A DNA stretch of 64,000 nucleotides from PGZG01 sp046292765 (GTDB lineage: Bacteria; Pseudomonadota; Gammaproteobacteria; Pseudomonadales; Alcanivoracaceae): contig JBKBQA010000004.1 in assembly GCA_046292765.1 (NCBI GenBank), positions 1 to 64,000 of the forward strand, given 5' to 3'. This document shows positions 17,047 through 25,710 of the stretch, in pieces (the stretch's first letter is position 1; each line of letters opens with the position of its first letter). The notes below the pieces were generated by a model that searched no databases, was not told where the DNA came from, and was given only the letters and a program-made list of their open reading frames with translations. The translations under genes and the position numbers were made by a program.

Positions 17047-17901
17047 TTGCTCTCTGACAGTGGTTCATCCGGTTACCGCCTGCTGGCGGCTATCGTGCTG
17101 TCCACCCTGCTGATCCTGCTTGACCAGCGCAGCCCCTGGGGCGATACCGTGCGCTATCCGTTTGGCTATGTTACCGGCCCACTTCACTATCTGGCCAATC
17201 TGCCCGGCAGCCTGTTAACCGGTGCTCGGGATCAGGCCAGATCACGCAGCGAATTGCGTGACGACAATGAACGTCTCAATCGCCAGTTGCTGATTCTGGA
17301 GCAGCGTGCCCAGCGCCTTGCCGTGCTGGAGGCGGAGAACGTCCGCCTGCGCGAGCTGCTCAATTCCTCTGCCAGTCTCGACGCCCGGGTGCTGGTGGCG
17401 GAGATTATCGGTATCTCACCCGACCCGAACCGTCATGAGTTGATCCTCAACAAGGGGGCCGATGCCGCGCTGTTCCGCGGCCAGGCAGTACTGGATGCCC
17501 ATGGCCTGATTGGTCAGCTTATCGAGGTCGGCCCGTTTACCTCGCGGGTGCTGTTGCTGACCGACGCCACCCATGCACTGTCGGTCAAGGTTAACCGCAA
17601 CGGGGTACGCTCGATCCTCGCCGGCACCGGCCATCCGGACCGGCTGCGTCTGCTCTACGTTCCCGACAGTGCCGATATCATCGAGGGCGATCTGCTGGTC
17701 AGTACCGGTCTTGGTCGGCGTTTCCCGGCCGGCTATCCGGCTGCCACCGTCACCGCGGTGATCCACGAACCGGGGCAGGCATTCGTTACCGTGGAGGCCC
17801 GTCCCGCGGCCCTGATCGACCGGGCCAGTCATGTCCTGCTGGTGGAAGGTGGCGACCGCGCCCGGCCGGTGGAGCGGGGGAGTGACATCGATGGCCCGTG
17901 A
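17047..17901 (+). CDS. mreC: Rod shape-determining protein MreC
   Basis: Bitopic periplasmic scaffold of the elongasome. There is one transmembrane helix at ~12-26 (LLAAIVLSTLLILLD), then a coiled coil (~65-105, ending in VLEAENVRLRELL), then the double beta-barrel domain. The start is uncertain: TTG at 17047 gives 284 residues, but GGAGG (17027-17031) is 15 bases upstream, farther than optimal; an in-frame ATC at 17038 sits six bases from it. The gene overlaps mreD by 11 bases. Confidence 0.93.
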   Translation: MLSDSGSSGYRLLAAIVLSTLLILLDQRSPWGDTVRYPFGYVTGPLHYLANLPGSLLTGARDQARSRSELRDDNERLNRQLLILEQRAQRLAVLEAENVRLRELLNSSASLDARVLVAEIIGISPDPNRHELILNKGADAALFRGQAVLDAHGLIGQLIEVGPFTSRVLLLTDATHALSVKVNRNGVRSILAGTGHPDRLRLLYVPDSADIIEGDLLVSTGLGRRFPAGYPAATVTAVIHEPGQAFVTVEARPAALIDRASHVLLVEGGDRARPVERGSDIDGP

Positions 17902-18385
17902 CCTGAAGCCCGCCGGCACTGGCATCATCATTGTCACCCTGTTGCTGGCGGGTTGGTTGTCGCTGCTGCCCTGGCCGGACCGGCTTAGCCTGTTCCGTCC
18001 GGAGTGGCTGACGCTGGTGCTCATTTACTGGGTTATCGCCTTGCCCTATCGGGTGGGGGTGTTCTGGGGATTTTTCGCGGGCCTGTTTCAGGATGTTCTG
18101 GTGGGTGCCGTGCTCGGTCAGCATGCACTGGCGTTTGCTCTGGTGGCCTGGTTGGCGCAGGCCAGTTACAAGCGCCTGCGCGTGTTCCCGCCGTTGCAGC
18201 AGAGCCTGGTGGTGTTTCTGCTGGTGGGGGTGGCGGTCATGGTCTCCTACACGGTTCAGGACGCTGCCGGACGGGCGCACTACAGCCCGCTGCTGATGCA
18301 ACTCTCGGCGGCCGCCAGTGCGTTGGTGTGGCGTCCGGTGTTTGCGCTGTTGCGCGGCGTCCGGCAGCAATTCCTGGTGCGCTGA
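17891..18385 (+). CDS. mreD: Rod shape-determining membrane protein MreD
   Basis: Integral membrane partner of MreC, 164 residues with about five hydrophobic helices. Family features include the GLFQDVLVGAVLGQHAL segment and YKRLRVFP. The ATG at 17891 lies inside the end of mreC (11-base overlap), and its stop shares a base with the maf start (TGATG), so the genes are translationally linked. Confidence 0.94.
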   Translation: MARDLKPAGTGIIIVTLLLAGWLSLLPWPDRLSLFRPEWLTLVLIYWVIALPYRVGVFWGFFAGLFQDVLVGAVLGQHALAFALVAWLAQASYKRLRVFPPLQQSLVVFLLVGVAVMVSYTVQDAAGRAHYSPLLMQLSAAASALVWRPVFALLRGVRQQFLVR

Positions 18386-18987
18386 TGCGCCAGCTCTGGC
18401 TTGCCTCCGCCTCTCCCCGCCGTGCCGATCTGCTGCATTCGATCGGCGTGGCGTTCCGGCATCTGGTACCCCCGGACATTGACGAGACCCCTCGGCCAGA
18501 AGAGTCGGCGGACCGGTATGTGCTGCGCATGGCGTATGAGAAGGCGCGCACCGGCTGGATGCGGCTGGCGGATGAGGTTCGCCACGATGCGGCGGTGCTC
18601 GGTGCCGACACTACCGTGGTGCTGGCGGGACGTTTGCTCGGCAAGCCGGCGGATGCCGATGATGCAAGAGCCATGCTGACGGCCCTGTCCGGCGCCGAAC
18701 ATCAGGTCCTGTCTGCGGTCACAGTGATCACTGCCGAGGGCGAGAACAGTGCTCTCAGTACCACCCGGGTGCGATTCGCCACCCTGTCGGCCGCAGATAT
18801 CGAGGCCTATGTGACCAGCGGTGAGCCGATGGACAAGGCCGGCAGTTATGCTATCCAGGGCTTCGGCGCCCTGCTGGTGGAGGCCATCACCGGAAGTTAC
18901 AGCGGTGTTGTTGGCCTGCCCCTGCGGGAAACCGGACAACTGTTGCAAGCCGCCGGCGTTCCGGCGTGGCAAGAGAGGTCGTCCTAA
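18385..18987 (+). CDS. maf: Maf-family nucleoside triphosphate pyrophosphatase
   Basis: Protein of 200 residues that hydrolyses non-canonical or excess nucleoside triphosphates (dTTP/UTP or m7GTP type). Family motifs are LASASPRRADLL near the N-terminus, VLGADTTVVL, and SYAIQGFGALLVE. It occupies the yhdE position after mreD. The usual next gene, rng (ribonuclease G), is absent; yhdP begins three bases after the stop. Confidence 0.94.
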   Translation: MRQLWLASASPRRADLLHSIGVAFRHLVPPDIDETPRPEESADRYVLRMAYEKARTGWMRLADEVRHDAAVLGADTTVVLAGRLLGKPADADDARAMLTALSGAEHQVLSAVTVITAEGENSALSTTRVRFATLSAADIEAYVTSGEPMDKAGSYAIQGFGALLVEAITGSYSGVVGLPLRETGQLLQAAGVPAWQERSS

Positions 18988-18990
18988 CCT

Positions 18991-21900
18991 GTGAAAGCGA
19001 TGTTGAGCTTCAGTTGGCGCCGTCGTCTGGCCGACTGGATGCGGGGAAAGCTCTGGTGGTTCGCTGCTGGTGCCGTTCTGTTGCTGGCAATCTGGGTGGT
19101 GCTGGTACGGCAGTTGCTGTCCATGACGCCGGCGTGGCGTGCCGATCTTGAAGCGCTGATTGAAGCCCGAATCCAGACGCCGCTGGAAATTGGTGCCCTG
19201 TCGGGCCACCTCTCCGGCCTCAGTCCGGTTTTTGTTCTCGAAGATGTACGCCTGCCCGGCGCAGATCCTGCGCAACCGGGGCTGCGGCTGGACCGCATCG
19301 AACTGACCGTGGATGTGCTGCCGTCGTTACTGAACCGCACCCTTCGGGCCCGATCCCTTGTGGTTCGCGGTCTCGATATTCAACTGGAAATCGATGAGCA
19401 CGGCCAGCTTCGCCTGAGCGGCATTGAGGCGCTTGGCAGCGCGTCGACCTCACCGGAATCGCCGCATAAGCAGCTATTGACCATTCTGTATCGGCAGAAG
19501 CGTATTCAGGTGGAGGAGGTGACCGGCACCTTGCGCATGGCCGGGATTCCGGATTTGCAGATCAGTGATCTGGCGCTGACCATGGTCAGCTCCGGCGAGC
19601 ACCATCGACTGGCGGTTCGGGTTGCCACCGCCGAGGCCCAGACGGTCCTCGACGTGCGTCTCGATTTGCGCGGCGACGCCTTCGAGCGGGGTGACCTCAA
19701 CGGCCGGGGCTATGTCCGTCTTGAGCTGGCCGGGCCCGAGCCCTGGATGCTTGCCCATTGGCCGGAGCGGGTGCGTCCTGAGCACTTTCACGGGCAGCTG
19801 GAAGGCTGGCTGACTATTCGGGCTGGCGAGCTGGAGAAAAGCGCGCTGCGCACCCGTCTTAACGATGTAACCCTGACCGGAGATCCGTTGGAACAGGACT
19901 GGTCGCTGCAACGCCTTGAGGCGGACGCGAGCCTCAATCGCGACGGCAATGGCTATCGGGCGGAGGTCGTCAGGCTGGTGCTGGCAAGTGGTGAGGAGGT
20001 CTGGCAGCCCGGAGCCGCCTCACTGGCCTGGAGTGCTGGCCCGGAGCGGCACTGGGGCCTTGCCCTGCACGAGGTTGATCTGGCCCCGTTCGCGCGCTTG
20101 CTAGCCCAGACGCCCTGGCAGGCCGACCATGATTGGGTTCGTCTCAGTGATGCCATGGTCGGGTTCCAGCCCGAAGGGGTGCTGCGCCGGTTAACCCTGC
20201 GCGGGACGGACCGGCAGGTGAAGCGGGTGTCGGCGCGCTTCGATGGCGTCAGCCTGCTGTCCGACGGGGCTCGCCCCGGGGTCAGCGGTCTCACTGGCTG
20301 GGTCAGTGGCAGCGCCGAAGGTGGCCACGGTCGCATTGACAGCCCGACATTGTCGCTGTTATTACCGGCCCAGTTCGACCAACCGTTCTCGGCGGCCGCC
20401 AGCGGACCATTCCGGTGGCGTCACGACGGAGAGCTGCTGACGGTCGACACCGGCTGGCTGCAGGTCAAAAACGATGACGCCCGTGGTCAGGCACTGGCGA
20501 CGCTCAGCTGGCGTCGGGAACAGGTGCCGGAGCTTACCCTGATGGCTGCGCTGACCGACGGTCGGGCCGCCGGCGCTGCTCGTTATTTCCCAGCGAAACG
20601 TCTTGGTGCTGGCGTCGCTGACTGGCTCAGCCAGGCCTTTGTCGGCGGCACCGTCGATCTTGGTCAGTTCCTGCATCAGGGACCGCTGGTGATTGATCCG
20701 GCCCGGCAGCAGGACCGCACCCTGCAGATGCAGTATCTAAGCGATAACATGACGCTGCGCTTCCTGCCGGACTGGCCCGAGGTCACCAATCTGTCGGCCC
20801 GGGTGCTGATTGATGGCCGCCACATCATCGGCCGCGATGTCAGCGGCGACCTGATGGGATCGAGAATAGAGGCGGCCAGCGTCGATATTCCTTCCCGTCA
20901 GGATCACGAAGTACCGCAACTGATTATCTCATCCACTCTGGCAGGCCCGGCGCAAAGCATCGGCCAGCTGCTGCAGGGCACCCCGCTTGCCGCGCAGTTG
21001 CCAGAGGAGCTGGCGGACTGGCAGGTTGAGGCGGGCCAGTATCAGGGGCATGTGCTGCTGTACTGGCCGCTGGAGCCAGAGCCGCAGGGCGCGACCGTGC
21101 GCGCCATTGGCCGCGTGGATAACGTTGATATTCACTCGCCGGCACGTCGCCTTGATGTTCGTAGCGCTGGCGGCGAGTTCGCCTTCGATCTCAATGAAGG
21201 GCTGCAATTCCCGGCCTTGTCGGCGAGGGTGTTCGACAGCCCGGTGAAAGCCAGCGTCGTCACCCGCGCGGGTGAAGTGCGAATCGACTGGACCGGTGAC
21301 ACCTCGGTCACGGCGGTCCGGGACTGGCTGGAGCTTGATCTGCTGGCGCCGGTGTCCGGTGATTTCAGCTATCGCAGCTCGCTGTCGTTACCCTGGCGAC
21401 GCAGCGCGCCGGTGACCTTGCAGGTGGAATCGATGCTCGAGTCGGTAGCGATCGACTTGCCGGAGCCGTTTGCCAAGCGAGCCGGTCGACCGGCCGCGTT
21501 CAGGCTGGATCTGACCGCTGCCGAGCGTGGCCCCGACATCCGGCTGCGCTATCAGGACTGGCTGTCGGCCCGGTTGTTACTTGCCGACGGTGGCCTGTCT
21601 GCTGGTCGGATTCGCTTCGGTGGGGGCCAGGCGCTGCTCCCGAGCCGGCCGGGACTGACTCTGGAGGGGCGTTTGCGCAGCTTTGCCCTTGCGGACTGGA
21701 CCGCACGCCTTTCCGGCGGCGAGGAGGCCGGCGCTCTGGCCCTGCCGGCACTGGATCTCAGGGTGGGACAACTGGACCTGTTCGGATTCCGGGTCAATGA
21801 CGCCATGCTGACCGCCCTTGCCGATGACAACCAGTGGCGACTTACCCTCGATGCCAGCAATCTCGATGCCACCCTGAAGGTGCCCGAGAGCTTCCGTCTG

Positions 21901-22815
21901 CGCGGTACGCAGCCGATGATCCTGGTGGTGGACAAGGCAGAGCTGCAGCGCATCCCCGGCACCGGACGTGGCGAACTGTCGCCGCTCAAGGTGCCGGTGA
22001 TGGATGTCCGGCTCAATTCGTTGCTGCTGAATGGCGAGGACATGGGTCGCTGGCAGTTTGCGGTGCGTCCCAGTGGCGATGGCGTTGCCATCGAGGAGCT
22101 TGATGCGTTCTGGCGCAGCGCCCGGGTCAAGGGCCGCATCGACTGGCGCCAGCAGGGCGATCGCGAGAGCAGTCATTTCATCGGCAGTTTCGACACCGTT
22201 AATCTGGCGCGAACACTTCGCCAGTGGAAGTTGCCGGTGTTTGTTGAAAGCGATGACGCCCGGGCAGTGGTTGATCTGACTTGGCGCGGTGCGCCCACCG
22301 AGCTTGATTATCTGGCACTGCAGGGCCAGGCCTCTGTGGCCATCGGTCCCGGTCGTTTCCCGAAAACAGATTCCAAGGCGTCGGCGTTGCGGGTGCTGGG
22401 TGTGTTCAATCTCACCACCGTCAGCCGCCGCTTGCGGCTCGATTTTACTGACCTCTACAAGAAGGGGCTGTCGTTTGAGGAAGTCAGTGGCGACTTCAGT
22501 CTGGATGGCCCGCAGGTAGGCACCAGTAATCTGCAGATCAAGTCACCGTCGGCGGAATTCCGCCTGCGCGGCGAAATGGACATGGCAAACCAGCAGCTCG
22601 ATCACTACATGGAGGTCACCTTGCCGGTATCCTCGAACCTGTATGTGGGCTGCCTGGCCGGACCGGCGGCGTGCGCCGGGATCTTCGTGGTCGAGCGCCT
22701 GTGGGGTGACCGGCTGGAAAAAATGACGTCACTGGGCTATCAGGTCAGCGGCAGCTGGGACGACCCCAGGGTCGAGGAAGTGCAGGGCATGTTTGATCGC
22801 AGGCGGGGTGGATGA
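18991..22815 (+). CDS. yhdP: YhdP-family AsmA-like envelope lipid-transport protein
   Basis: Very large protein (1274 residues) of the AsmA-like/TamB group, which bridges inner and outer membranes and moves phospholipids. There is one N-terminal transmembrane helix (~24-45), then a long repetitive beta-rich periplasmic stretch (DUF3971), and the conserved C-terminal AsmA_2 region with the VSGSWDDP motif. Length matches E. coli YhdP (about 1266). The start is GTG at 18991, three bases after maf. Its ATGA overlap couples it to the nitrilase gene. Confidence 0.93.
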   Translation: MKAMLSFSWRRRLADWMRGKLWWFAAGAVLLLAIWVVLVRQLLSMTPAWRADLEALIEARIQTPLEIGALSGHLSGLSPVFVLEDVRLPGADPAQPGLRLDRIELTVDVLPSLLNRTLRARSLVVRGLDIQLEIDEHGQLRLSGIEALGSASTSPESPHKQLLTILYRQKRIQVEEVTGTLRMAGIPDLQISDLALTMVSSGEHHRLAVRVATAEAQTVLDVRLDLRGDAFERGDLNGRGYVRLELAGPEPWMLAHWPERVRPEHFHGQLEGWLTIRAGELEKSALRTRLNDVTLTGDPLEQDWSLQRLEADASLNRDGNGYRAEVVRLVLASGEEVWQPGAASLAWSAGPERHWGLALHEVDLAPFARLLAQTPWQADHDWVRLSDAMVGFQPEGVLRRLTLRGTDRQVKRVSARFDGVSLLSDGARPGVSGLTGWVSGSAEGGHGRIDSPTLSLLLPAQFDQPFSAAASGPFRWRHDGELLTVDTGWLQVKNDDARGQALATLSWRREQVPELTLMAALTDGRAAGAARYFPAKRLGAGVADWLSQAFVGGTVDLGQFLHQGPLVIDPARQQDRTLQMQYLSDNMTLRFLPDWPEVTNLSARVLIDGRHIIGRDVSGDLMGSRIEAASVDIPSRQDHEVPQLIISSTLAGPAQSIGQLLQGTPLAAQLPEELADWQVEAGQYQGHVLLYWPLEPEPQGATVRAIGRVDNVDIHSPARRLDVRSAGGEFAFDLNEGLQFPALSARVFDSPVKASVVTRAGEVRIDWTGDTSVTAVRDWLELDLLAPVSGDFSYRSSLSLPWRRSAPVTLQVESMLESVAIDLPEPFAKRAGRPAAFRLDLTAAERGPDIRLRYQDWLSARLLLADGGLSAGRIRFGGGQALLPSRPGLTLEGRLRSFALADWTARLSGGEEAGALALPALDLRVGQLDLFGFRVNDAMLTALADDNQWRLTLDASNLDATLKVPESFRLRGTQPMILVVDKAELQRIPGTGRGELSPLKVPVMDVRLNSLLLNGEDMGRWQFAVRPSGDGVAIEELDAFWRSARVKGRIDWRQQGDRESSHFIGSFDTVNLARTLRQWKLPVFVESDDARAVVDLTWRGAPTELDYLALQGQASVAIGPGRFPKTDSKASALRVLGVFNLTTVSRRLRLDFTDLYKKGLSFEEVSGDFSLDGPQVGTSNLQIKSPSAEFRLRGEMDMANQQLDHYMEVTLPVSSNLYVGCLAGPAACAGIFVVERLWGDRLEKMTSLGYQVSGSWDDPRVEEVQGMFDRRRGG

Positions 22816-23657
22816 AAGTCGCCGGAATCCAGTATTGCGCCAGCGAAGACTGGCAACAGAACCTGCGTCAGCTTGATGGCTTGCTGGATCAGGTGCGCTT
22901 CATGATGCCAGACCTGCTGGTGCTGCCCGAGAATGTCTTTTCTCAGGGCGGCGATTATCGCCAGCTGGCCGAGCAGCAGGGCGAGCAGCTGCAACAGTGG
23001 CTCGCCGATGCGGCGCGTAGTCTCGGGGTGTGGCTGGTTGCCGGCAGTGTGCCAATGGCAACCCGCCCCGATGGCACCCCGGTACCGTCCCCGCGGGTGC
23101 GCGCGGCGACGCTGGTGTACTCCCCGGACGGCGAGCTGCGCAGTCGTTACGACAAGCTGCACCTGTTTGATGTCGATGTTGGTGACGCCCATGGTCGTTA
23201 TGCCGAGTCAGCCCAGTTCGAACCCGGCGATGCAGTGGTGCTGGCCGACATTGACGGCCTCGCCACCGGTCTCATGATCTGCTACGACCTGCGATTCCCG
23301 CGTCTTGCCCAGCGCTTGCGCGAGCGCGGTGCGCAGCTACTGCTCTATCCGAGCGCCTTTACCGAAACCACCGGGCGGGCACATTGGGAGTTGCTGCTGC
23401 GAGCGCGGGCGGTGGAAACCGGCTGTTTTGTCCTCGGCATCAACCAGTGTGGCTGGCACAGCCCGACCCGGCAGAGCCATGGCCACAGTATGCTGGTGGA
23501 CCCCTGGGGTCAGGTGGTGCAGCGCCTCGAGGATGCCCCCGGAGTGCTGACCGCCGAGCTCGATCTGAACCAGTTGCACGATATTCGCCGGCGTCTGCCG
23601 GTGCATGATCACCAGCGCCTTGCTGTAACCCTACCGGATGACCTGAGTGAACACTGA
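22812..23657 (+). CDS. Nitrilase-superfamily carbon-nitrogen hydrolase
   Basis: Protein of 281 residues. The Glu-Lys-Cys triad is visible: Glu in VLPENVFS, Lys in YDKLHLFD, Cys in MICYDLRFP. The sequence fits the Nit1/deaminated-glutathione amidase (YbeM-like) branch, which repairs deaminated glutathione. It lies between yhdP and tldD, a conserved position in pseudomonads as I recall. The start overlaps yhdP by four bases, and the end overlaps tldD by 11 bases. Confidence 0.9.
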   Translation: MKVAGIQYCASEDWQQNLRQLDGLLDQVRFMMPDLLVLPENVFSQGGDYRQLAEQQGEQLQQWLADAARSLGVWLVAGSVPMATRPDGTPVPSPRVRAATLVYSPDGELRSRYDKLHLFDVDVGDAHGRYAESAQFEPGDAVVLADIDGLATGLMICYDLRFPRLAQRLRERGAQLLLYPSAFTETTGRAHWELLLRARAVETGCFVLGINQCGWHSPTRQSHGHSMLVDPWGQVVQRLEDAPGVLTAELDLNQLHDIRRRLPVHDHQRLAVTLPDDLSEH

Positions 23658-25089
23658 ACGTTTTGATCTTGCCCGACTGACCCTGCTCGCCCCCACCGGG
23701 CTCGACGTTGATCAGCTGGCGGCGCTGCTGGGTGATGTATCCGGTCCCGGGGTCGATTACGCCGATCTGTATTTCCAGCACAGCGAGCACGAATCCTGGG
23801 CGCTGGAAAACGGCATTGTTCGTGAAGCGTCCTACAACCTTGAACACGGTGTCGGGGCGCGGGTGGTCAGTGGCGACAAGTCCGGGTTTGCCTACAGCGA
23901 CGACCTGTCGTTGGCGAGTCTGCGCGAAGCCAGTCGCGCCGCCCGGGCGATTGTTCGTCAGGGTGGCACAGGCCGTCGCCCGGTCTGGTCCGGTCAACAT
24001 CATGGCGTGCTCTATCCGCACCACAATCCGATTCCGGCCTGGGAGTCGGCGCGCAAGGTCAGTTTTCTGCAACAGCTCGATCAGCTCGCCCGGTCGCTGG
24101 ACCCGGCTGTCAGTGAAGTGACGGTCAGCCTCAGCGCCGTCCATGACACCGTGCTGGTGGCTGCCAGCGATGGCACGCTCGCTGCCGATGTGCGGCCACT
24201 GATCCGACTCAATGTGTCGGTGATTGCCTCCCGCAACGGCCGTCGAGAGCGCGGCAGTGCCGGTGGCGGGGGGCGTCTGGGTTTTGACTGGCTGGTGGAG
24301 TCCGGGCGTGCCGAAAGCTGGGTGCGGGATGCGGTGCGTCAGGCGCTGGTCAACCTCGACGCCATCGCGGCGCCAGCCGGCACCATGCCGGTGGTGCTCG
24401 GTCCCGGTTGGCCGGGTGTGTTGCTGCACGAGGCTGTCGGCCACGGTCTGGAAGGCGACTTCAACCGCAAGGGCACATCGGTGTTTGCCCGGCGCATGGG
24501 CGAAGCGGTGGCGTCATCACTGTGCACCGTGGTGGATGACGGCACCCTGACGGACCGGCGCGGCTCGCTCAATGTTGACGATGAAGGCACGCCGACGCAC
24601 TACACGCCGCTAATCGAAAAAGGCCGACTGGTGGGTTACATGCAGGACAAAATGAACGCCCGCCTGATGGGCGTGCCGGTCACCGGTAACGGTCGGCGCG
24701 AGTCCTATGCGCATCTGCCGATGCCGCGCATGACCAACACCTACATGCTGCCCGGTGAGCACGATCCGGAAGAAATCATCGCGTCGCTGGATCGGGGTAT
24801 CTATGCGGTCAATATGGGAGGTGGGTCTGTCGACATCACTTCCGGCCGGTTCGTGTTTTCCACCAGCGAGGCCTATCTGGTGGAGAAGGGCAAAATTGTC
24901 GCGCCGGTGAAGGGCGCCACCCTGATCGGCAGTGGTGCGGAAGTGATGCAGAACATTTCCATGGTGGGCAACGATCTCGCCCTCGACAGCGGCATCGGCG
25001 TGTGCGGCAAGGATGGTCAGTCTGTGCCTGTCGGCGTCGGCCAGCCCACCCTGCGGGTGGAGGCCCTCACCGTCGGCGGCACCGCCTGA
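23647..25089 (+). CDS. tldD: Metalloprotease TldD
   Basis: Subunit of the TldD/TldE (PmbA) heterodimeric zinc protease, which degrades unfolded peptides and matures microcin-type peptides and CcdA in E. coli. The metal-binding HEAVGHGLEGD motif is present, followed by a conserved glycine-rich C-terminal half (YAVNMGGGSVDITSG). 480 residues is standard. The start is GTG at 23647 inside the nitrilase gene. Its partner pmbA lies 0.6 kb downstream, beyond yjgA. Confidence 0.96.
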   Translation: MNTERFDLARLTLLAPTGLDVDQLAALLGDVSGPGVDYADLYFQHSEHESWALENGIVREASYNLEHGVGARVVSGDKSGFAYSDDLSLASLREASRAARAIVRQGGTGRRPVWSGQHHGVLYPHHNPIPAWESARKVSFLQQLDQLARSLDPAVSEVTVSLSAVHDTVLVAASDGTLAADVRPLIRLNVSVIASRNGRRERGSAGGGGRLGFDWLVESGRAESWVRDAVRQALVNLDAIAAPAGTMPVVLGPGWPGVLLHEAVGHGLEGDFNRKGTSVFARRMGEAVASSLCTVVDDGTLTDRRGSLNVDDEGTPTHYTPLIEKGRLVGYMQDKMNARLMGVPVTGNGRRESYAHLPMPRMTNTYMLPGEHDPEEIIASLDRGIYAVNMGGGSVDITSGRFVFSTSEAYLVEKGKIVAPVKGATLIGSGAEVMQNISMVGNDLALDSGIGVCGKDGQSVPVGVGQPTLRVEALTVGGTA

Positions 25090-25152
25090 CGCCAGCAGCA
25101 ACCACAGAACTGACAGGAGCAGTAACCTTGTCGCTCTGCCGGGCTGGCGGGA

Positions 25153-25683
25153 TTACAGCGGGGCGCTGCGCTCCAGCGCGTTGAGATGATCCGACAGCTT
25201 TTTGCGTTCGCGTCGGTACTTGTCCTGCGCCGCTTCCGGTGCGTCGCGATCCACCCGGCAGCCAAGCACATTGCGGCACAGGTTGCGCAACTGCTGACGA
25301 TCGGCGTGGCCGTAGCGTGCCAGCATTTCGTCCACCAGCGATTCAGCGCTGCGCAGATCCGCTTGCTCCGCAAGACGTTCCTGCCAGTCGATCAGCCAGC
25401 GCAGACGCTGGGGGTTTTTCAACTCCAGCAGGGCCGGAACGACCCGCTGGCTTGCCTCATCCCGCATCAGCTTGCCCACATACTGGGCGTGACGGCGGCG
25501 CGCCTCGTGGGCGCTGATGCGGCGTGCCTCCTCAATGGCGCGCAGTAATTCGCCGTCCAGCGGCAAGCGGGCGAGATCTGCCGGTTTCAGGCCCATCAGT
25601 TGCAGGCCATACTCCTGCAGTTGGTCCATTTCCCGCTTGAGCTCGCTTTTGCTGGGCAATTCGTCGTCGCTATACTGCTCCAC
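25153..25683 (-). CDS. yjgA: YjgA family (DUF615) ribosome-associated protein
   Basis: Protein of 176 residues, highly charged and helical, with the DUF615 pattern SKSELKREMDQLQEYGLQL and the C-terminal DKYRRERKKLSDHL region. E. coli YjgA (DarP) associates with 50S assembly intermediates. The start is GTG at 25683 (VEQYSDDELPS), supported by GGGAGA upstream. The frame stays open further upstream, but that part is antisense to pmbA. It sits between tldD and pmbA, divergent from pmbA. Confidence 0.93.
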   Translation of the reverse strand: MEQYSDDELPSKSELKREMDQLQEYGLQLMGLKPADLARLPLDGELLRAIEEARRISAHEARRRHAQYVGKLMRDEASQRVVPALLELKNPQRLRWLIDWQERLAEQADLRSAESLVDEMLARYGHADRQQLRNLCRNVLGCRVDRDAPEAAQDKYRRERKKLSDHLNALERSAPL

Positions 25684-25710
25684 CTGATCTCCCTTACCCG
25701 AGGCCGTTTG

